The notes under the pieces are model-generated. The model did no database searches, was not told the origin of the DNA, and saw nothing but the letters and a program-made list of their open reading frames with translations. Both the position numbers and the translations under genes were made by a program. From positions 1 to 32,299 of the forward strand of contig CAIYYA010000299.1 in assembly GCA_903930255.1 (NCBI GenBank): a stretch of 32,299 nt of DNA, in the 5' to 3' direction. Source of the DNA: an uncultured beta proteobacterium (GTDB taxonomy: Bacteria > Pseudomonadota > Gammaproteobacteria > Burkholderiales > Burkholderiaceae_C). Of this stretch, positions 16,551-24,984 are shown piece by piece. Each line of letters begins with the position of its first letter. The stretch's first letter is position 1.

Positions 16551-17020
16551 CAACTGCCGTAACGTTTTCTGAAAACGCGGGGAAGTTCTGCATCGGTTTG
16601 CGCAAAAAGCCCCAATCCAGCCGATCTGGCTTGCGCCTCTTGTTGCGCGTAAGGACCCGCGCGATGCTGCCAATCACTTGACCAGGCCTGACCAGCACTA
16701 ACCATGGCAGCTGCGACATCACGCCCGCCAACCTTGATGCTAGCCAAGCCCCGCCCATAACTGTCCGCAAAATCAACACGCACCAACAACGACTGGTTGT
16801 GAACCAGCTGCCACAAGGCAACACGCGAAGCCTTACCACCACTTTGGCACAACTCCGGTGCATCGATGCCAAGCAAGCGCAGCTTGCGCGGTGCCTGCTC
16901 TGCATCAGGCTTGACCCACAGCGTGTCGCCATCTGACACCTGCGTGGCTTTGGCTGAATAGGTTTCAGCGCCACAAGTCAATGCCAAACTCAACAAAAAA
17001 CCACTCCAAATGTGTCTCAT
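16532..17020 (-). CDS. Exported thermonuclease (SNase)-like protein
   Basis: A 162-residue SNase-fold nuclease. The chosen ATG gives a clean signal peptide (MRHIWSGFLLSLALTCGA, cleavage near residue 17-18); a longer in-frame start adds 28 residues with weaker logic. Conserved parts are DGDTLWV (30-36), RLLGIDAPELCQ with Arg48 and Glu56, and VRVDFADSYGRGLA. It is expected to act as a calcium-dependent nuclease in the periplasm or outside the cell. Cys58 and Cys16 are present, and the latter would be removed with the signal. It converges with the MoeB-like gene with a 19-base overlap and diverges from the diguanylate cyclase. Confidence 0.9.
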   Translation of the reverse strand: MRHIWSGFLLSLALTCGAETYSAKATQVSDGDTLWVKPDAEQAPRKLRLLGIDAPELCQSGGKASRVALWQLVHNQSLLVRVDFADSYGRGLASIKVGGRDVAAAMVSAGQAWSSDWQHRAGPYAQQEAQARSAGLGLFAQTDAELPRVFRKRYGSCYPKRG

Positions 17021-17060
17021 TGATAGGTTAGCCTCTTGAAAACCAGCAATTCCAGATAAA

Positions 17061-17084
17061 CTTGCTAAGCAAAAAGATAGCAAG
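17061..17084. promoter_or_regulatory. Inverted repeat between the nuclease and diguanylate cyclase genes
   Basis: CTTGCTA (17061-17067) and TAGCAAG (17078-17084) are perfect 7-base inverted arms with a 10-base spacer. A second overlapping pair, TTGCT-A-AGCAA, shares the left arm. It lies in the 126-base divergent spacer, so an operator serving one or both genes is plausible. There is no T-run on either strand to suggest a terminator. Confidence 0.4.
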
Positions 17085-17146
17085 CATTTCACGCTCTGGT
17101 GCAAGTATCAACGCAAAATGAACCTGTTAGACTTTAAACTCAAAGA

Positions 17147-17950
17147 ATGAACATGGCCGCCCCAGATCCACTTTCCGCATCGATGATTGATCTGCACCAA
17201 CTGCAACTTGAAGATGCACTGGCGCTGCTTCAGCATGGCTCTCAAACACCATTACCAGAAACCACTGATGCGCAGGCGTATCTACAGTCCATCATTAACC
17301 AACTGTGTGATCTATCACTCAAAGATCCACTCACAGGCTTGGCCAACCGCCGTCATTTTCAAAAAGTACTGGGGCGAGAAATTGAGGTTGTTACACGGTC
17401 TGGCGAACCTGCGCTGCTGCTCATGCTCGATATTGATCATTTCAAAAAGGTCAACGACACCTATGGTCATCCAGCCGGTGATGCGGTGCTGCGCACTGTG
17501 GCTCAAACTCTGGCCAATTGTGTGCGCCCAATGGATACCGTGGCGCGTTTTGGTGGTGAAGAATTTGTCATCATTCTGCCCAGTTGCCAAGGCCTTTATG
17601 GTCACCAGGTGGCAGAGCGCATTCGCGAGTCAGTTAGTGCCATGAACGTCACCGTGTCCGTAGGGGTTTCGATCAGAGTGACCATCAGCATCGGTGGTGC
17701 CTACGCCCCACGCTGGGTGCGCTCAACCTCTGAGCTGTGGCTTGACCGCGCTGACATTGAGCTTTATCGTGCCAAATCCGAAGGTCGAGACCGTGTTTGT
17801 ATTGAGCCACAACCCATCCTGGCCGTCAGCGCCGAAGAGAAAAATTTACTGTTTGGCACGCTTTCGCTCGGTGATCCGAGTTGGATCGAAAGCATGGCCA
17901 ACGACATGTCTGTCGTTTCATCTGGCAGTGCAATCCATCGAGTGAACTGA
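17147..17950 (+). CDS. Diguanylate cyclase (GGDEF domain)
   Basis: A 267-residue soluble protein that should make c-di-GMP from two GTP. The catalytic loop is GGEEF (136-140), metal and base contacts lie in DIDHFKKVND (95-104), and the family start DPLTGLANRR is at 60-69. The inhibitory I-site RPMD (127-130) stands exactly five residues before GGEEF, so product feedback is likely. The 55-residue N-terminal part is short and has no recognisable sensory domain or membrane helix. A 50-residue tail of unknown role follows the domain. Either of two nearby Mets (one and three) may be the start. The stop is one base before the MinD-like gene, so the two are translationally coupled. Confidence 0.93.
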   Translation: MNMAAPDPLSASMIDLHQLQLEDALALLQHGSQTPLPETTDAQAYLQSIINQLCDLSLKDPLTGLANRRHFQKVLGREIEVVTRSGEPALLLMLDIDHFKKVNDTYGHPAGDAVLRTVAQTLANCVRPMDTVARFGGEEFVIILPSCQGLYGHQVAERIRESVSAMNVTVSVGVSIRVTISIGGAYAPRWVRSTSELWLDRADIELYRAKSEGRDRVCIEPQPILAVSAEEKNLLFGTLSLGDPSWIESMANDMSVVSSGSAIHRVN

Positions 17951-17951
17951 A

Positions 17952-18788
17952 ATGAGCGACATCGAAAATCCTGGCGCAGAAGTCAAAGTGCCCCTCCCTG
18001 TGCCACTCAAGCCCTTGGGCAAAGTGCTGGCTGTCACCAGTGGTAAAGGTGGCGTTGGCAAAACTTTTGTTTCTGCCAATCTGGCTGCCGCTCTGGCCAA
18101 GCGTGGCAAAAAAGTATTGGTACTGGACGCCGATTTGGGACTCGCCAACCTCGACGTGGTGCTCAACCTTTATCCCAAAGTCACCTTGCATGACGTGTTC
18201 ACAGGCAAAGCACAACTCGAAGAAGCCATTGTTCGCGCACCTGGCGGTTTTTCGGTGTTGCTGGCGGGCTCTGGCATGGTTGAGTATTCGCGCCTGACAC
18301 CCAACGTTCGCGACGATTTTTTGCGCATTATTTCCAGCTTACTGCCGCACTACGACATCGTTTTGCTCGACACCGGTGCCGGCATTTCCGATGTCGTCTT
18401 GTTTGCCGTCTCTCTGGCTTCAGAAGTTTTAGTGGTTGCCACCCCAGAACCAACCTCACTGACCGATGCCTATGCCACCATCAAGGTTTTGGTGGGTCAG
18501 CAGCAACGCCGCACCATTCGCATGGTGATCAATCAAACCAATCGCATGGGCGATGGGCGCGCCATCACGACCCAATTGCAGCAGGTGCTCGACCGTTTTG
18601 TTGTCGCCAAACCTGGTGAAAAAGTTCGGTTGATCCACATGGTGGATATTCCGGCTGATATATCGGTGCGTCAAGCGGTGATGAAACGCCAGTTATTGCT
18701 GCAAACCTTGCCTGGCTGCCCGGCAGCCTTGGCGATTGCGCAATTGGCAGCCAAGCTCGAAGACAGCCTGATCGCCAAAGAAACTTGA
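17952..18788 (+). CDS. MinD/ParA family ATPase (FlhG-like)
   Basis: A 278-residue P-loop ATPase of the SIMIBI class. The deviant Walker A GKGGVGKT is at 31-38, followed by LVLDADLGLANLDVVL and DTGAGISDVVLF. It is closest in feel to the FlhG/YlxH/FleN flagellar-number group. However, the N-terminus lacks the DQAxxLR helix by which FlhG activates FlhF, and I see no clear C-terminal amphipathic membrane-targeting helix of MinD. It begins one base after the diguanylate cyclase stop. In pseudomonads a FleN ATPase works with a c-di-GMP-binding regulator, so a c-di-GMP-related role is an attractive inference. No flagellar genes are in the window. Confidence 0.88.
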   Translation: MSDIENPGAEVKVPLPVPLKPLGKVLAVTSGKGGVGKTFVSANLAAALAKRGKKVLVLDADLGLANLDVVLNLYPKVTLHDVFTGKAQLEEAIVRAPGGFSVLLAGSGMVEYSRLTPNVRDDFLRIISSLLPHYDIVLLDTGAGISDVVLFAVSLASEVLVVATPEPTSLTDAYATIKVLVGQQQRRTIRMVINQTNRMGDGRAITTQLQQVLDRFVVAKPGEKVRLIHMVDIPADISVRQAVMKRQLLLQTLPGCPAALAIAQLAAKLEDSLIAKET

Positions 18789-18800
18789 AGCAAATTTCTT

Positions 18801-19223
18801 TTAGGTTCGGCCAATAATTGATGCGGTGGCCATCAGTTCTTCTAGCAAGGCGAGTGACACCTTGCCTGAAACGCTGTAAGGGTCAAGCTCGGGTTTTTCA
18901 GCATATTTCAACAAGATCGACGCGTTGATTCGGTTCATGTTGACCTCACCCATAGTCCATCCTGAAAATCGCCGCTCGGAGATTTCTTCGTAATGCAGCA
19001 GCACCACTTCTTGATGCCGTGGGTCGCGCTGGATGTGGCCATAAAGTTCGCTAATAGCTGAACGACCTCCCTCTATCGCCTGCAAAAAAATGCCCCCTCC
19101 GTAGCACAAAACTCCCGTTATACCCATGCTAGGGTTATGCTCACGCGACTGTTGCAATATGGATTCGATGGTTTCTTCGCGCGCGTCCACCACGCGACTG
19201 GCATAAAGCAAACGAACTAACAT
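18801..19223 (-). CDS. BLUF-domain blue-light sensor
   Basis: A 140-residue protein made almost entirely of a BLUF domain, which binds FAD and shifts its hydrogen-bond network on blue light. The photochemical residues are all present: Tyr7 (LLYAS), Asn30 and GITGVL (34-39), Gln48 (FLQAIEG), Trp89 and Met91 (GWTMG). The 40-residue C-terminal extension probably makes the capping helices found in short BLUF proteins. There is no fused effector domain, so the output must be by protein contact. It begins two bases after the folE stop, implying coupled translation. It converges with the MinD-like gene with 12 bases between. Confidence 0.93.
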   Translation of the reverse strand: MLVRLLYASRVVDAREETIESILQQSREHNPSMGITGVLCYGGGIFLQAIEGGRSAISELYGHIQRDPRHQEVVLLHYEEISERRFSGWTMGEVNMNRINASILLKYAEKPELDPYSVSGKVSLALLEELMATASIIGRT

Positions 19224-19225
19224 GG

Positions 19226-19936
19226 TTAACCTTTCTGGGCAATCAATGACAGAAATTCGCGCCGCAAATTGGGATCTTTCAAAAAGCTGCCACGCATCAC
19301 TGAGTTGATCATTTTGCTATTAACGTCTTTGACACCTCGCCAGCTCATACAAAAGTGGCTGGCTTCCATCACAATGGCCAAGCCGTCGGGTTGGGTTTTC
19401 TGCTGAATCAGGTCAGCCAATTGCACCACGGCTTCTTCCTGAATTTGTGGTCGTCCCATGATCCACTCCGCAAGGCGTGCATATTTTGACAAACCAATGA
19501 CATTGGTGTGCTCATTGGGCAGCACACCAATCCAGATTTGCCCCATGATCGGGCAAAAATGGTGACTGCAGGCGCTGCGCACGGTAATCGGACCAACGAT
19601 CATCAGCTCGTTCAAATGCTCTGCATTGGGAAACTGGGTGATCGAAGGGGCGTGCACATAACGCCCCTGAAACACTTCTTTGAGGTACATCTTGGCAACA
19701 CGGCGTGCCGTCTCGTCGGTATTGTGGTCGTGTTCAACATCAATCACCAAACTTTCGAGCACAGCTTTCATTTTGCCCTCGACCTCATCGAGCAGCATCT
19801 CGAGTTCGCCAGGCTGAATGAAATCAGCAATATTGTCATTCGCGTGGTAGCGCTTGCGTGCCGCCTTGATACGTTCGCGAATTTTCAGCGACACCGGAGT
19901 GCCTTGGTCTTGTTCTACAGAATTCATGTTATTCAT
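19226..19936 (-). CDS. folE: GTP cyclohydrolase I
   Basis: A 236-residue FolE that converts GTP to 7,8-dihydroneopterin triphosphate, the first step of tetrahydrofolate synthesis. Zinc ligands are Cys123 and His126 (ACSHHFCP) and Cys196 (SHFCMSWRG); TARRVAKMYLKEVFQG and VIGLSKYARLAEW are standard. The first 35 residues are variable. Two ATGs, at residues 1 and 4, are both possible starts. A BLUF photoreceptor gene follows by two bases, and the next enzyme of the pathway, NudB, is about 2 kb upstream on the same strand. The 91-base upstream gap holds no recognisable riboswitch. Confidence 0.96.
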   Translation of the reverse strand: MNNMNSVEQDQGTPVSLKIRERIKAARKRYHANDNIADFIQPGELEMLLDEVEGKMKAVLESLVIDVEHDHNTDETARRVAKMYLKEVFQGRYVHAPSITQFPNAEHLNELMIVGPITVRSACSHHFCPIMGQIWIGVLPNEHTNVIGLSKYARLAEWIMGRPQIQEEAVVQLADLIQQKTQPDGLAIVMEASHFCMSWRGVKDVNSKMINSVMRGSFLKDPNLRREFLSLIAQKG

Positions 19937-20027
19937 TGAAAAATATTTGACGCGAATGGTAGCAGTGTTTTTTTAGTAGGGTTATTGGCCTGCAGCGCAA
20001 GCGCAATGTGCGCAGACCACTACATCT

Positions 20028-21245
20028 TTAATAGCGCTTGCCATTCAGCAGCAGCAAGCCTTGCATGAACAGACTTGCCAACTGGTCAAGCACTTTTTGC
20101 AGCCAAGGACGCCGTGCGTGGGCCAGTGCGTCAACGCGAATGGCACCCCCCTGAATCGCCTGCTCAAGTTGTGCACTCAATTGTGCGGCAAAGGCCGTGT
20201 CGTAAACCACCACATTGGCTTCGCGCGCCAACAGCAAACTCAATGGATCCATATTCGACGAGCCAACGGTTGACCAAGCACCGTCAATAACAGCCACCTT
20301 GGCATGCAAAAAACTCGCCTGATATTCATAAATTTCAATGCCAACTGCCAACATTGGCTGATACAGGGCACGGGTCGCATGGTATTGCATGAAATACTCA
20401 TACCGACCTTGCAACAACAAGCGCACCCGCAAGCCTCGACTGGCCGCATGTTTGAGCGCCTGGCGAATTTTTCGACCGGGTAAAAAATAGGCATTGGCAA
20501 TAATGATGGTATGGCGCGCATCACCCAGCGCTTGCCGATACGCCCGCTCAATGTGGTGTCGGTGCAGCAAATTGTCACGCAATACCAAACCCGCTTTGAC
20601 CTGTGCACGGGGTGTTTCAGCAGATTGCGCCATTTTTTCTTTGGCTCTGGCAGAGCGCTGCGTTTGCACGATTGAGCGCCAAGCCAGCGACAGCTCTGCC
20701 TCTCGAAAGTTCTGCACGGTTTTCAGATAGTTCCAGAAATTCAGCATACAAGCGTGCGCGTCCTGCACCAGCGGGCCATGCACCCGAACCGAAAAATCCA
20801 GACGTGGGCTCTGCAGTAGCCCGTGGTTGGAGTCAATGAAATCATCCAGCACATTGATGCCACCACAAAAAAGCACCGCCTCATCAATCACACACAGCTT
20901 GCGATGCAAGCGGCGCCAACGGCTTGGAATCAGCAAACCCAATCGCCCCAGGGGTAAATAAATACGCCATGCCACACCCGCCGTGTCCCAACGCTGCGCC
21001 CACATGTCGCTCAAAGCGGGTGTGCCCACACCATCCATAACAACAAAAACCTGCACACCACGCAGAGCAGCTCGTTCTAACGCCTGCGCCACAGCATCGC
21101 CAGAGCCTTGCGTGGAAAAAATATAAGTCTCCAGTCGCACCTCGTGTACGCTGCGATCGATGGTGTCTATCAGCGCCGGAAAAAACGTCTGACTGCCCTG
21201 CAACAGCGCCAAGTGATGACCTCTCTGAATGAGGTGCGCATTCAT
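20028..21245 (-). CDS. clsB: Cardiolipin synthase B-type phospholipase D family protein
   Basis: A 405-residue protein with two HKD catalytic motifs: His114-Lys116-Asp121 (HRKLCVID) and His314-Lys316-Asp321 (HAKVAVID). The second is followed by GSSNMDPLSLLLAREANVVV, typical of ClsB. It is expected to form cardiolipin from phosphatidylglycerol and a second lipid at the inner membrane. The start chosen (MNAHLIQRGH) overlaps the stop of the upstream nuclease/phosphatase gene as TGATG, a coupled junction; a longer in-frame start adds 18 residues. ClsB-nuclease/phosphatase pairs are also found in enterobacteria (ybhO-ybhP). It is the last gene of the long minus-strand run. Confidence 0.9.
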   Translation of the reverse strand: MNAHLIQRGHHLALLQGSQTFFPALIDTIDRSVHEVRLETYIFSTQGSGDAVAQALERAALRGVQVFVVMDGVGTPALSDMWAQRWDTAGVAWRIYLPLGRLGLLIPSRWRRLHRKLCVIDEAVLFCGGINVLDDFIDSNHGLLQSPRLDFSVRVHGPLVQDAHACMLNFWNYLKTVQNFREAELSLAWRSIVQTQRSARAKEKMAQSAETPRAQVKAGLVLRDNLLHRHHIERAYRQALGDARHTIIIANAYFLPGRKIRQALKHAASRGLRVRLLLQGRYEYFMQYHATRALYQPMLAVGIEIYEYQASFLHAKVAVIDGAWSTVGSSNMDPLSLLLAREANVVVYDTAFAAQLSAQLEQAIQGGAIRVDALAHARRPWLQKVLDQLASLFMQGLLLLNGKRY

Positions 21246-21979
21246 CACTCGAAACTGAATTCGGCCAGCAGGGGCAAATGATCCGACATACTCGCCCAAG
21301 CACGCCCGCGCAGCACTTGCACAGCGCGCGGCACAAGCCCGCGAGCAAACACATAGTCGAGCTGCAGCAGTGGCAAGCGCGCAGGGAAGGTGGCCATTTT
21401 TTTACCCTCAAACGCTTTCAGATTCATAGCATTCATCGCTTGTGGAACAAGCGCTCCATACTCATTGAAGTCTCCCGCCACAAGCAAGGCTGCGGTGCTT
21501 GGCACCGTGCGTTCGATATAACGCTGCAACTGGGCCAGTTGGCGCACACGGCTGGCACGAACCAGACCCAGATGCAACACCAGAACATGCAGCACTTGCC
21601 CATGAACATCGAGTTCAACATGCAGCAGACCACGCTGTTCGAAGCGGTGGTCTGACATGTCTTCGTGAAGCTGCTGACGCACAGGCCAGCGTGACAACAA
21701 GGCGTTGCCGTGTTCGCCATGTCGAGTGACTGCGTTGGTGCTATACACCGACTCATAGCCCGGTGGAGCCAAAAAAGCGGCTTGCCCTATGGCAGGCCAA
21801 TGCTTGAAATGTTGCTCTTCGCGCCGGTTCATCTGGCGCACCTCTTGCAAACACACCACATCAGCATCGAATGTCGCCACAGCAAGTGCCAGATTGTGAA
21901 TTTCCAAGCGACGCGTCGGGCCCAAACCCTGAACGCCTTTGTGAATGTTATAGGTTGCGACCCGAAACACAGCACTCAT
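21245..21979 (-). CDS. Endonuclease/exonuclease/phosphatase family protein
   Basis: A 244-residue EEP-fold hydrolase resembling YbhP. Marks are ATYNIHKGVQG near the N-terminus, CLQEVRQ with the metal-binding glutamate, GDFNEY, and the terminal SDHLPLLAEF with the catalytic Asp-His. The substrate may be nucleic acid or a phospholipid-related phosphate; the neighbour ClsB favours a lipid-linked role, which is inference. The start MSAVFRVATYN is fixed by a four-base ATGA overlap with the end of nudB; a longer in-frame ORF adds 32 unrelated residues. It overlaps clsB as TGATG, so three genes are linked by overlapping stops and starts. Confidence 0.9.
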   Translation of the reverse strand: MSAVFRVATYNIHKGVQGLGPTRRLEIHNLALAVATFDADVVCLQEVRQMNRREEQHFKHWPAIGQAAFLAPPGYESVYSTNAVTRHGEHGNALLSRWPVRQQLHEDMSDHRFEQRGLLHVELDVHGQVLHVLVLHLGLVRASRVRQLAQLQRYIERTVPSTAALLVAGDFNEYGALVPQAMNAMNLKAFEGKKMATFPARLPLLQLDYVFARGLVPRAVQVLRGRAWASMSDHLPLLAEFSFE

Positions 21980-22455
21980 TGCCGAGTTCTCTGTGCAAAC
22001 CGCGGAAGTTGCAAACAGGCCTCGGCATTCGATGCAGAGAAACAGCGCTCTGCAGCCCATCTGTAAGGCAGCCACTGAAAAGCCGTATGCTCCTGTGCAC
22101 TCAGCTGCACAGCCATGCCAGGGGGTACCTGCAAACCAAACAAATGTTCAGTATTCAAATGCACCCCAGGTGCATAACGGTGGCGCCAATGGGGGTAAAT
22201 CTCATAAACGTTCTCCAGATTCCAGTCGACTAGTTGGTTCTGCAAAAGCGTACCCGGTCGGCAATCGATACCGGTTTCCTCGAAAACCTCACGTCGAGCA
22301 GTTTCCTCGAAGGACTCAAGCGGTGTGTCTTTGCTCCCCGTAACCGACTGCCAATAATCATCAGCGTCAGCCCTGCGAATCAATAAAACATCGAGCGCCG
22401 GGGTGTAGATCACCACCAGCACGGACTCAGGAATTTTGCAGGTCTGCAGCGCCAT
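21976..22455 (-). CDS. nudB: Dihydroneopterin triphosphate diphosphatase
   Basis: A 159-residue Nudix hydrolase that removes pyrophosphate from dihydroneopterin triphosphate, the product of FolE. The Nudix helix EETARREVFEETGID is complete, preceded by YWQSVTGSKDTPLESF; the loop between the glycine and first glutamate is one residue longer than the classic GX5E, which I believe is common in this subfamily. The start MALQTCKIPESV was chosen because the longer frame runs into aspS. It lies 28 bases after aspS, a widespread pairing, and overlaps the next gene by four bases. Confidence 0.9.
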   Translation of the reverse strand: MALQTCKIPESVLVVIYTPALDVLLIRRADADDYWQSVTGSKDTPLESFEETARREVFEETGIDCRPGTLLQNQLVDWNLENVYEIYPHWRHRYAPGVHLNTEHLFGLQVPPGMAVQLSAQEHTAFQWLPYRWAAERCFSASNAEACLQLPRFAQRTRQ

Positions 22456-22483
22456 GTCCCTAAGCAGCTCTGACCTGCGCCGA

Positions 22484-24298
22484 TCAGGTGGCCTTGACCA
22501 AATCGGTGTTGCGCAGGCGAATGTGCAGCTCGCGCAATTGTTTTTCATCTACCGGCGACGGTGCTTGCGTCAGCAAGCATTGGGCACGCTGCGTTTTGGG
22601 GAAGGCAATCACGTCACGGATCGAATCGGCACCGGTCATCATGGTGACGATACGGTCTAATCCAAAAGCCAGGCCACCATGCGGTGGCGCACCATATTGC
22701 AGGGCATCGAGCAAAAAGCCAAATTTTTGTTGTGCTTCATCCGGGCTGATCTTGAGCGCATCAAAAACCTTTTTCTGCACATCTGCACGGTGGATACGCA
22801 CCGAGCCCCCGCCCATTTCCCAGCCATTGAGCACCATGTCGTAGCCTTTAGAGATGCATTTGCCGGGGTCGGTCTCCATCAGGTCTTCATGACCATCTTT
22901 GGGTGCCGTAAACGGGTGGTGCACAGCCATCCAGCGGTCCGACGCTTCGTCGTGCTCAAACATCGGAAAATCGACCACCCACAGGGGAGCCCAGCGGTCT
23001 TCAAACAAACCATTCTTTTTGCCAAAAACGCTCAGGCCAATCTTCAGACGCAGTGCACCAATCGCATCGTTGACAATTTTTTCTTTGTCAGCGCCAAAGA
23101 ACAACAGGTCGCCGTCTTGTGCGCCAGTGCGTTTGATGATTTCAGCCAGCGCTGCATCGTGCAGGTTTTTGACAATCGGGCTTTGCAAGCCTTCACGGCC
23201 TTTGGTGGCATCGTTGACCTTGATCCAGGCCAAACCCTTGGCACCGTAGATTTTGACAAATTCTCCGTAGTTGTCGATCTCTCCGCGCGACAACCCATGC
23301 CCTTCTTTGGCGCCACCCGGCACACACAAAGCCACCACCCGACCACCCTTGCTGTTGGCAGGTGCTGAAAACACCTTGAAATCGACATCCGCCATCACAT
23401 CAGTTAACTCGGTGAACTCCAGTTTCACGCGCAAGTCAGGCTTATCAGAGCCAAAGCGAAACGCTGCCTCTTGGTAAGTCATTACCGGAAACTCACCCAA
23501 ATCAACGCCCAGGGTGTTTTGGAAGACGGTTTTGATCATGCCCTGGAACATGTCTCGAATGTCTTCTTCTTCCATGAAAGAAGTCTCGATATCAATCTGG
23601 GTGAACTCTGGCTGACGGTCAGCCCGCAGGTCTTCGTCACGGAAACATTTGGTGATCTGGTAGTAGCGGTCAAAGCCGGCCACCATGAGCAATTGCTTAA
23701 ACAATTGAGGGCTTTGTGGCAGCGCAAAAAAGTGCCCGTCATGCACACGACTGGGCACCAGGTAATCACGCGCACCTTCGGGGGTGCTCTTGGTGAGCAT
23801 AGGGGTCTCAATGTCAACAAAACCGTTGGCATCGAGAAACTTGCGCACTTCCATTGAGACCCGATAACGCAGCATCAGATTGTTTTGCATATACGGGCGA
23901 CGCAGGTCCAGCACACGGTGCGTCAGTCGCGTCGTTTCAGACAGATTTTCTTCGTCAATTTGAAACGGCGGCGTAACAGACGGGTTGAGAACTTTGAGTT
24001 CGTGGCACAACACTTCAATTTTGCCGCTTTTCAGGTTGTCGTTGACCGTGCCATCAGGACGGGCGCGCACCAAACCTTTGACCTGGATACAAAACTCGTT
24101 GCGCAGGTCTTCTGCTTCTTTGAACATTTCAGCGCGATCGGGGTCGCACACCACTTGAACATAACCTTCGCGGTCTCGCACATCGACAAAAATCACACCA
24201 CCGTGATCACGCCGACGATTCACCCAACCACACAAAGTGACCGTTTGCCCAAGCAGGGCTTCCGTTACCAAACCACAATAATGAGAACGCATGGCCAT
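22484..24298 (-). CDS. aspS: Aspartyl-tRNA synthetase
   Basis: A 604-residue bacterial-type class II synthetase. The N-terminal OB-fold for anticodon binding covers about 1-105 ([17 protein letters not shown]). The catalytic core has motif 2 in [18 protein letters not shown] and motif 3 in [13 protein letters not shown]. The bacterial GAD insertion lies between about 290 and 420. Whether it also charges tRNA-Asn cannot be decided here, since no gatCAB or asnS is in the window. Starts at Met1 or Met3 are both possible. It sits between the DUF502 gene (20 bases) and nudB. Confidence 0.97.
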   Translation of the reverse strand: MAMRSHYCGLVTEALLGQTVTLCGWVNRRRDHGGVIFVDVRDREGYVQVVCDPDRAEMFKEAEDLRNEFCIQVKGLVRARPDGTVNDNLKSGKIEVLCHELKVLNPSVTPPFQIDEENLSETTRLTHRVLDLRRPYMQNNLMLRYRVSMEVRKFLDANGFVDIETPMLTKSTPEGARDYLVPSRVHDGHFFALPQSPQLFKQLLMVAGFDRYYQITKCFRDEDLRADRQPEFTQIDIETSFMEEEDIRDMFQGMIKTVFQNTLGVDLGEFPVMTYQEAAFRFGSDKPDLRVKLEFTELTDVMADVDFKVFSAPANSKGGRVVALCVPGGAKEGHGLSRGEIDNYGEFVKIYGAKGLAWIKVNDATKGREGLQSPIVKNLHDAALAEIIKRTGAQDGDLLFFGADKEKIVNDAIGALRLKIGLSVFGKKNGLFEDRWAPLWVVDFPMFEHDEASDRWMAVHHPFTAPKDGHEDLMETDPGKCISKGYDMVLNGWEMGGGSVRIHRADVQKKVFDALKISPDEAQQKFGFLLDALQYGAPPHGGLAFGLDRIVTMMTGADSIRDVIAFPKTQRAQCLLTQAPSPVDEKQLRELHIRLRNTDLVKAT

Positions 24299-24318
24299 AT
24301 TAAAAAGCTTTCAATAAA

Positions 24319-24960
24319 TTATTTGGGCAAGTGGCCCGATGCACTGGTTGGTGGCACTGAACCCATAGAAATCACATAGGTTAAGGCCTCGTCAACGCTC
24401 ATCGTCAACTCGATGACTTCAGAGCGCGGTAGCAACAAGAAAAATCCACTGGTGGGGTTCGGCGTGGTGGGCACATAAACACTGACATGATCACCGGCCA
24501 AGTGCTGCGCCACCTCACCACTGGGAGCACCCGTTTGAAACGCAATCGTCCAACTGCCAGCACGCGGATACTGCACCAGCAGTGCAGTGCGAAACGCATT
24601 CCCATTGCTTGAAAACAGGGTGTCGGAAACTTTTTTGACACTGTTGTAAATGGTTCTAAAAACCGGAATGTGTGTGAAAAGTCGATCCCACTGTGCCAAC
24701 CACCAGCGCCCTGCAACGTTAGTGACGAGCGAGCCTGTGATGAGCAGTCCACTAAAAACCAGCACCACACCCAAACCTGGAATATGGTGCAGTGGCTCTA
24801 GCAAGGCACCAGTAACCGCCGGAAGCAAGGCCTGAAAACCGCTGAGCAACATGCCAAAAATCGCATCAAGTATGCCCACCAACCAAAGCAAAACCCAGAT
24901 GGTGATCGCCAGCGGCAACCAAACCAGCAAACCGGTGAGTAAATATTTCTTAATTGGCAC
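24319..24960 (-). CDS. DUF502 family membrane protein
   Basis: A 213-residue inner-membrane protein of the DUF502 family, function unknown. It has two long hydrophobic stretches, about 7-30 and 62-82, separated by a periplasm-sized loop. The family core HIPVFRTIYNSVKKVSDTLF is at about 115-135, and PTTPNPTSGFFLLLPRSEV follows in the soluble C-terminal part. It lies between the FmdB-type gene and aspS with short gaps (24 and 20 bases), an order I associate with Burkholderiales. Assignment of family is firm, of role none. Confidence 0.9.
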   Translation of the reverse strand: MPIKKYLLTGLLVWLPLAITIWVLLWLVGILDAIFGMLLSGFQALLPAVTGALLEPLHHIPGLGVVLVFSGLLITGSLVTNVAGRWWLAQWDRLFTHIPVFRTIYNSVKKVSDTLFSSNGNAFRTALLVQYPRAGSWTIAFQTGAPSGEVAQHLAGDHVSVYVPTTPNPTSGFFLLLPRSEVIELTMSVDEALTYVISMGSVPPTSASGHLPK

Positions 24961-24984
24961 GATACACCCTGAAAAATGAGTCGG

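Noticed and set aside
20001..20013. Hairpin GCGCA-ATG-TGCGC after clsB as a terminator
   Set aside because: The stem is five bases and no T-run follows on either strand.
22679..23368. 229-codon plus-strand frame within aspS
   Set aside because: It is a shadow of the synthetase coding sequence with no ribosome site or homology.
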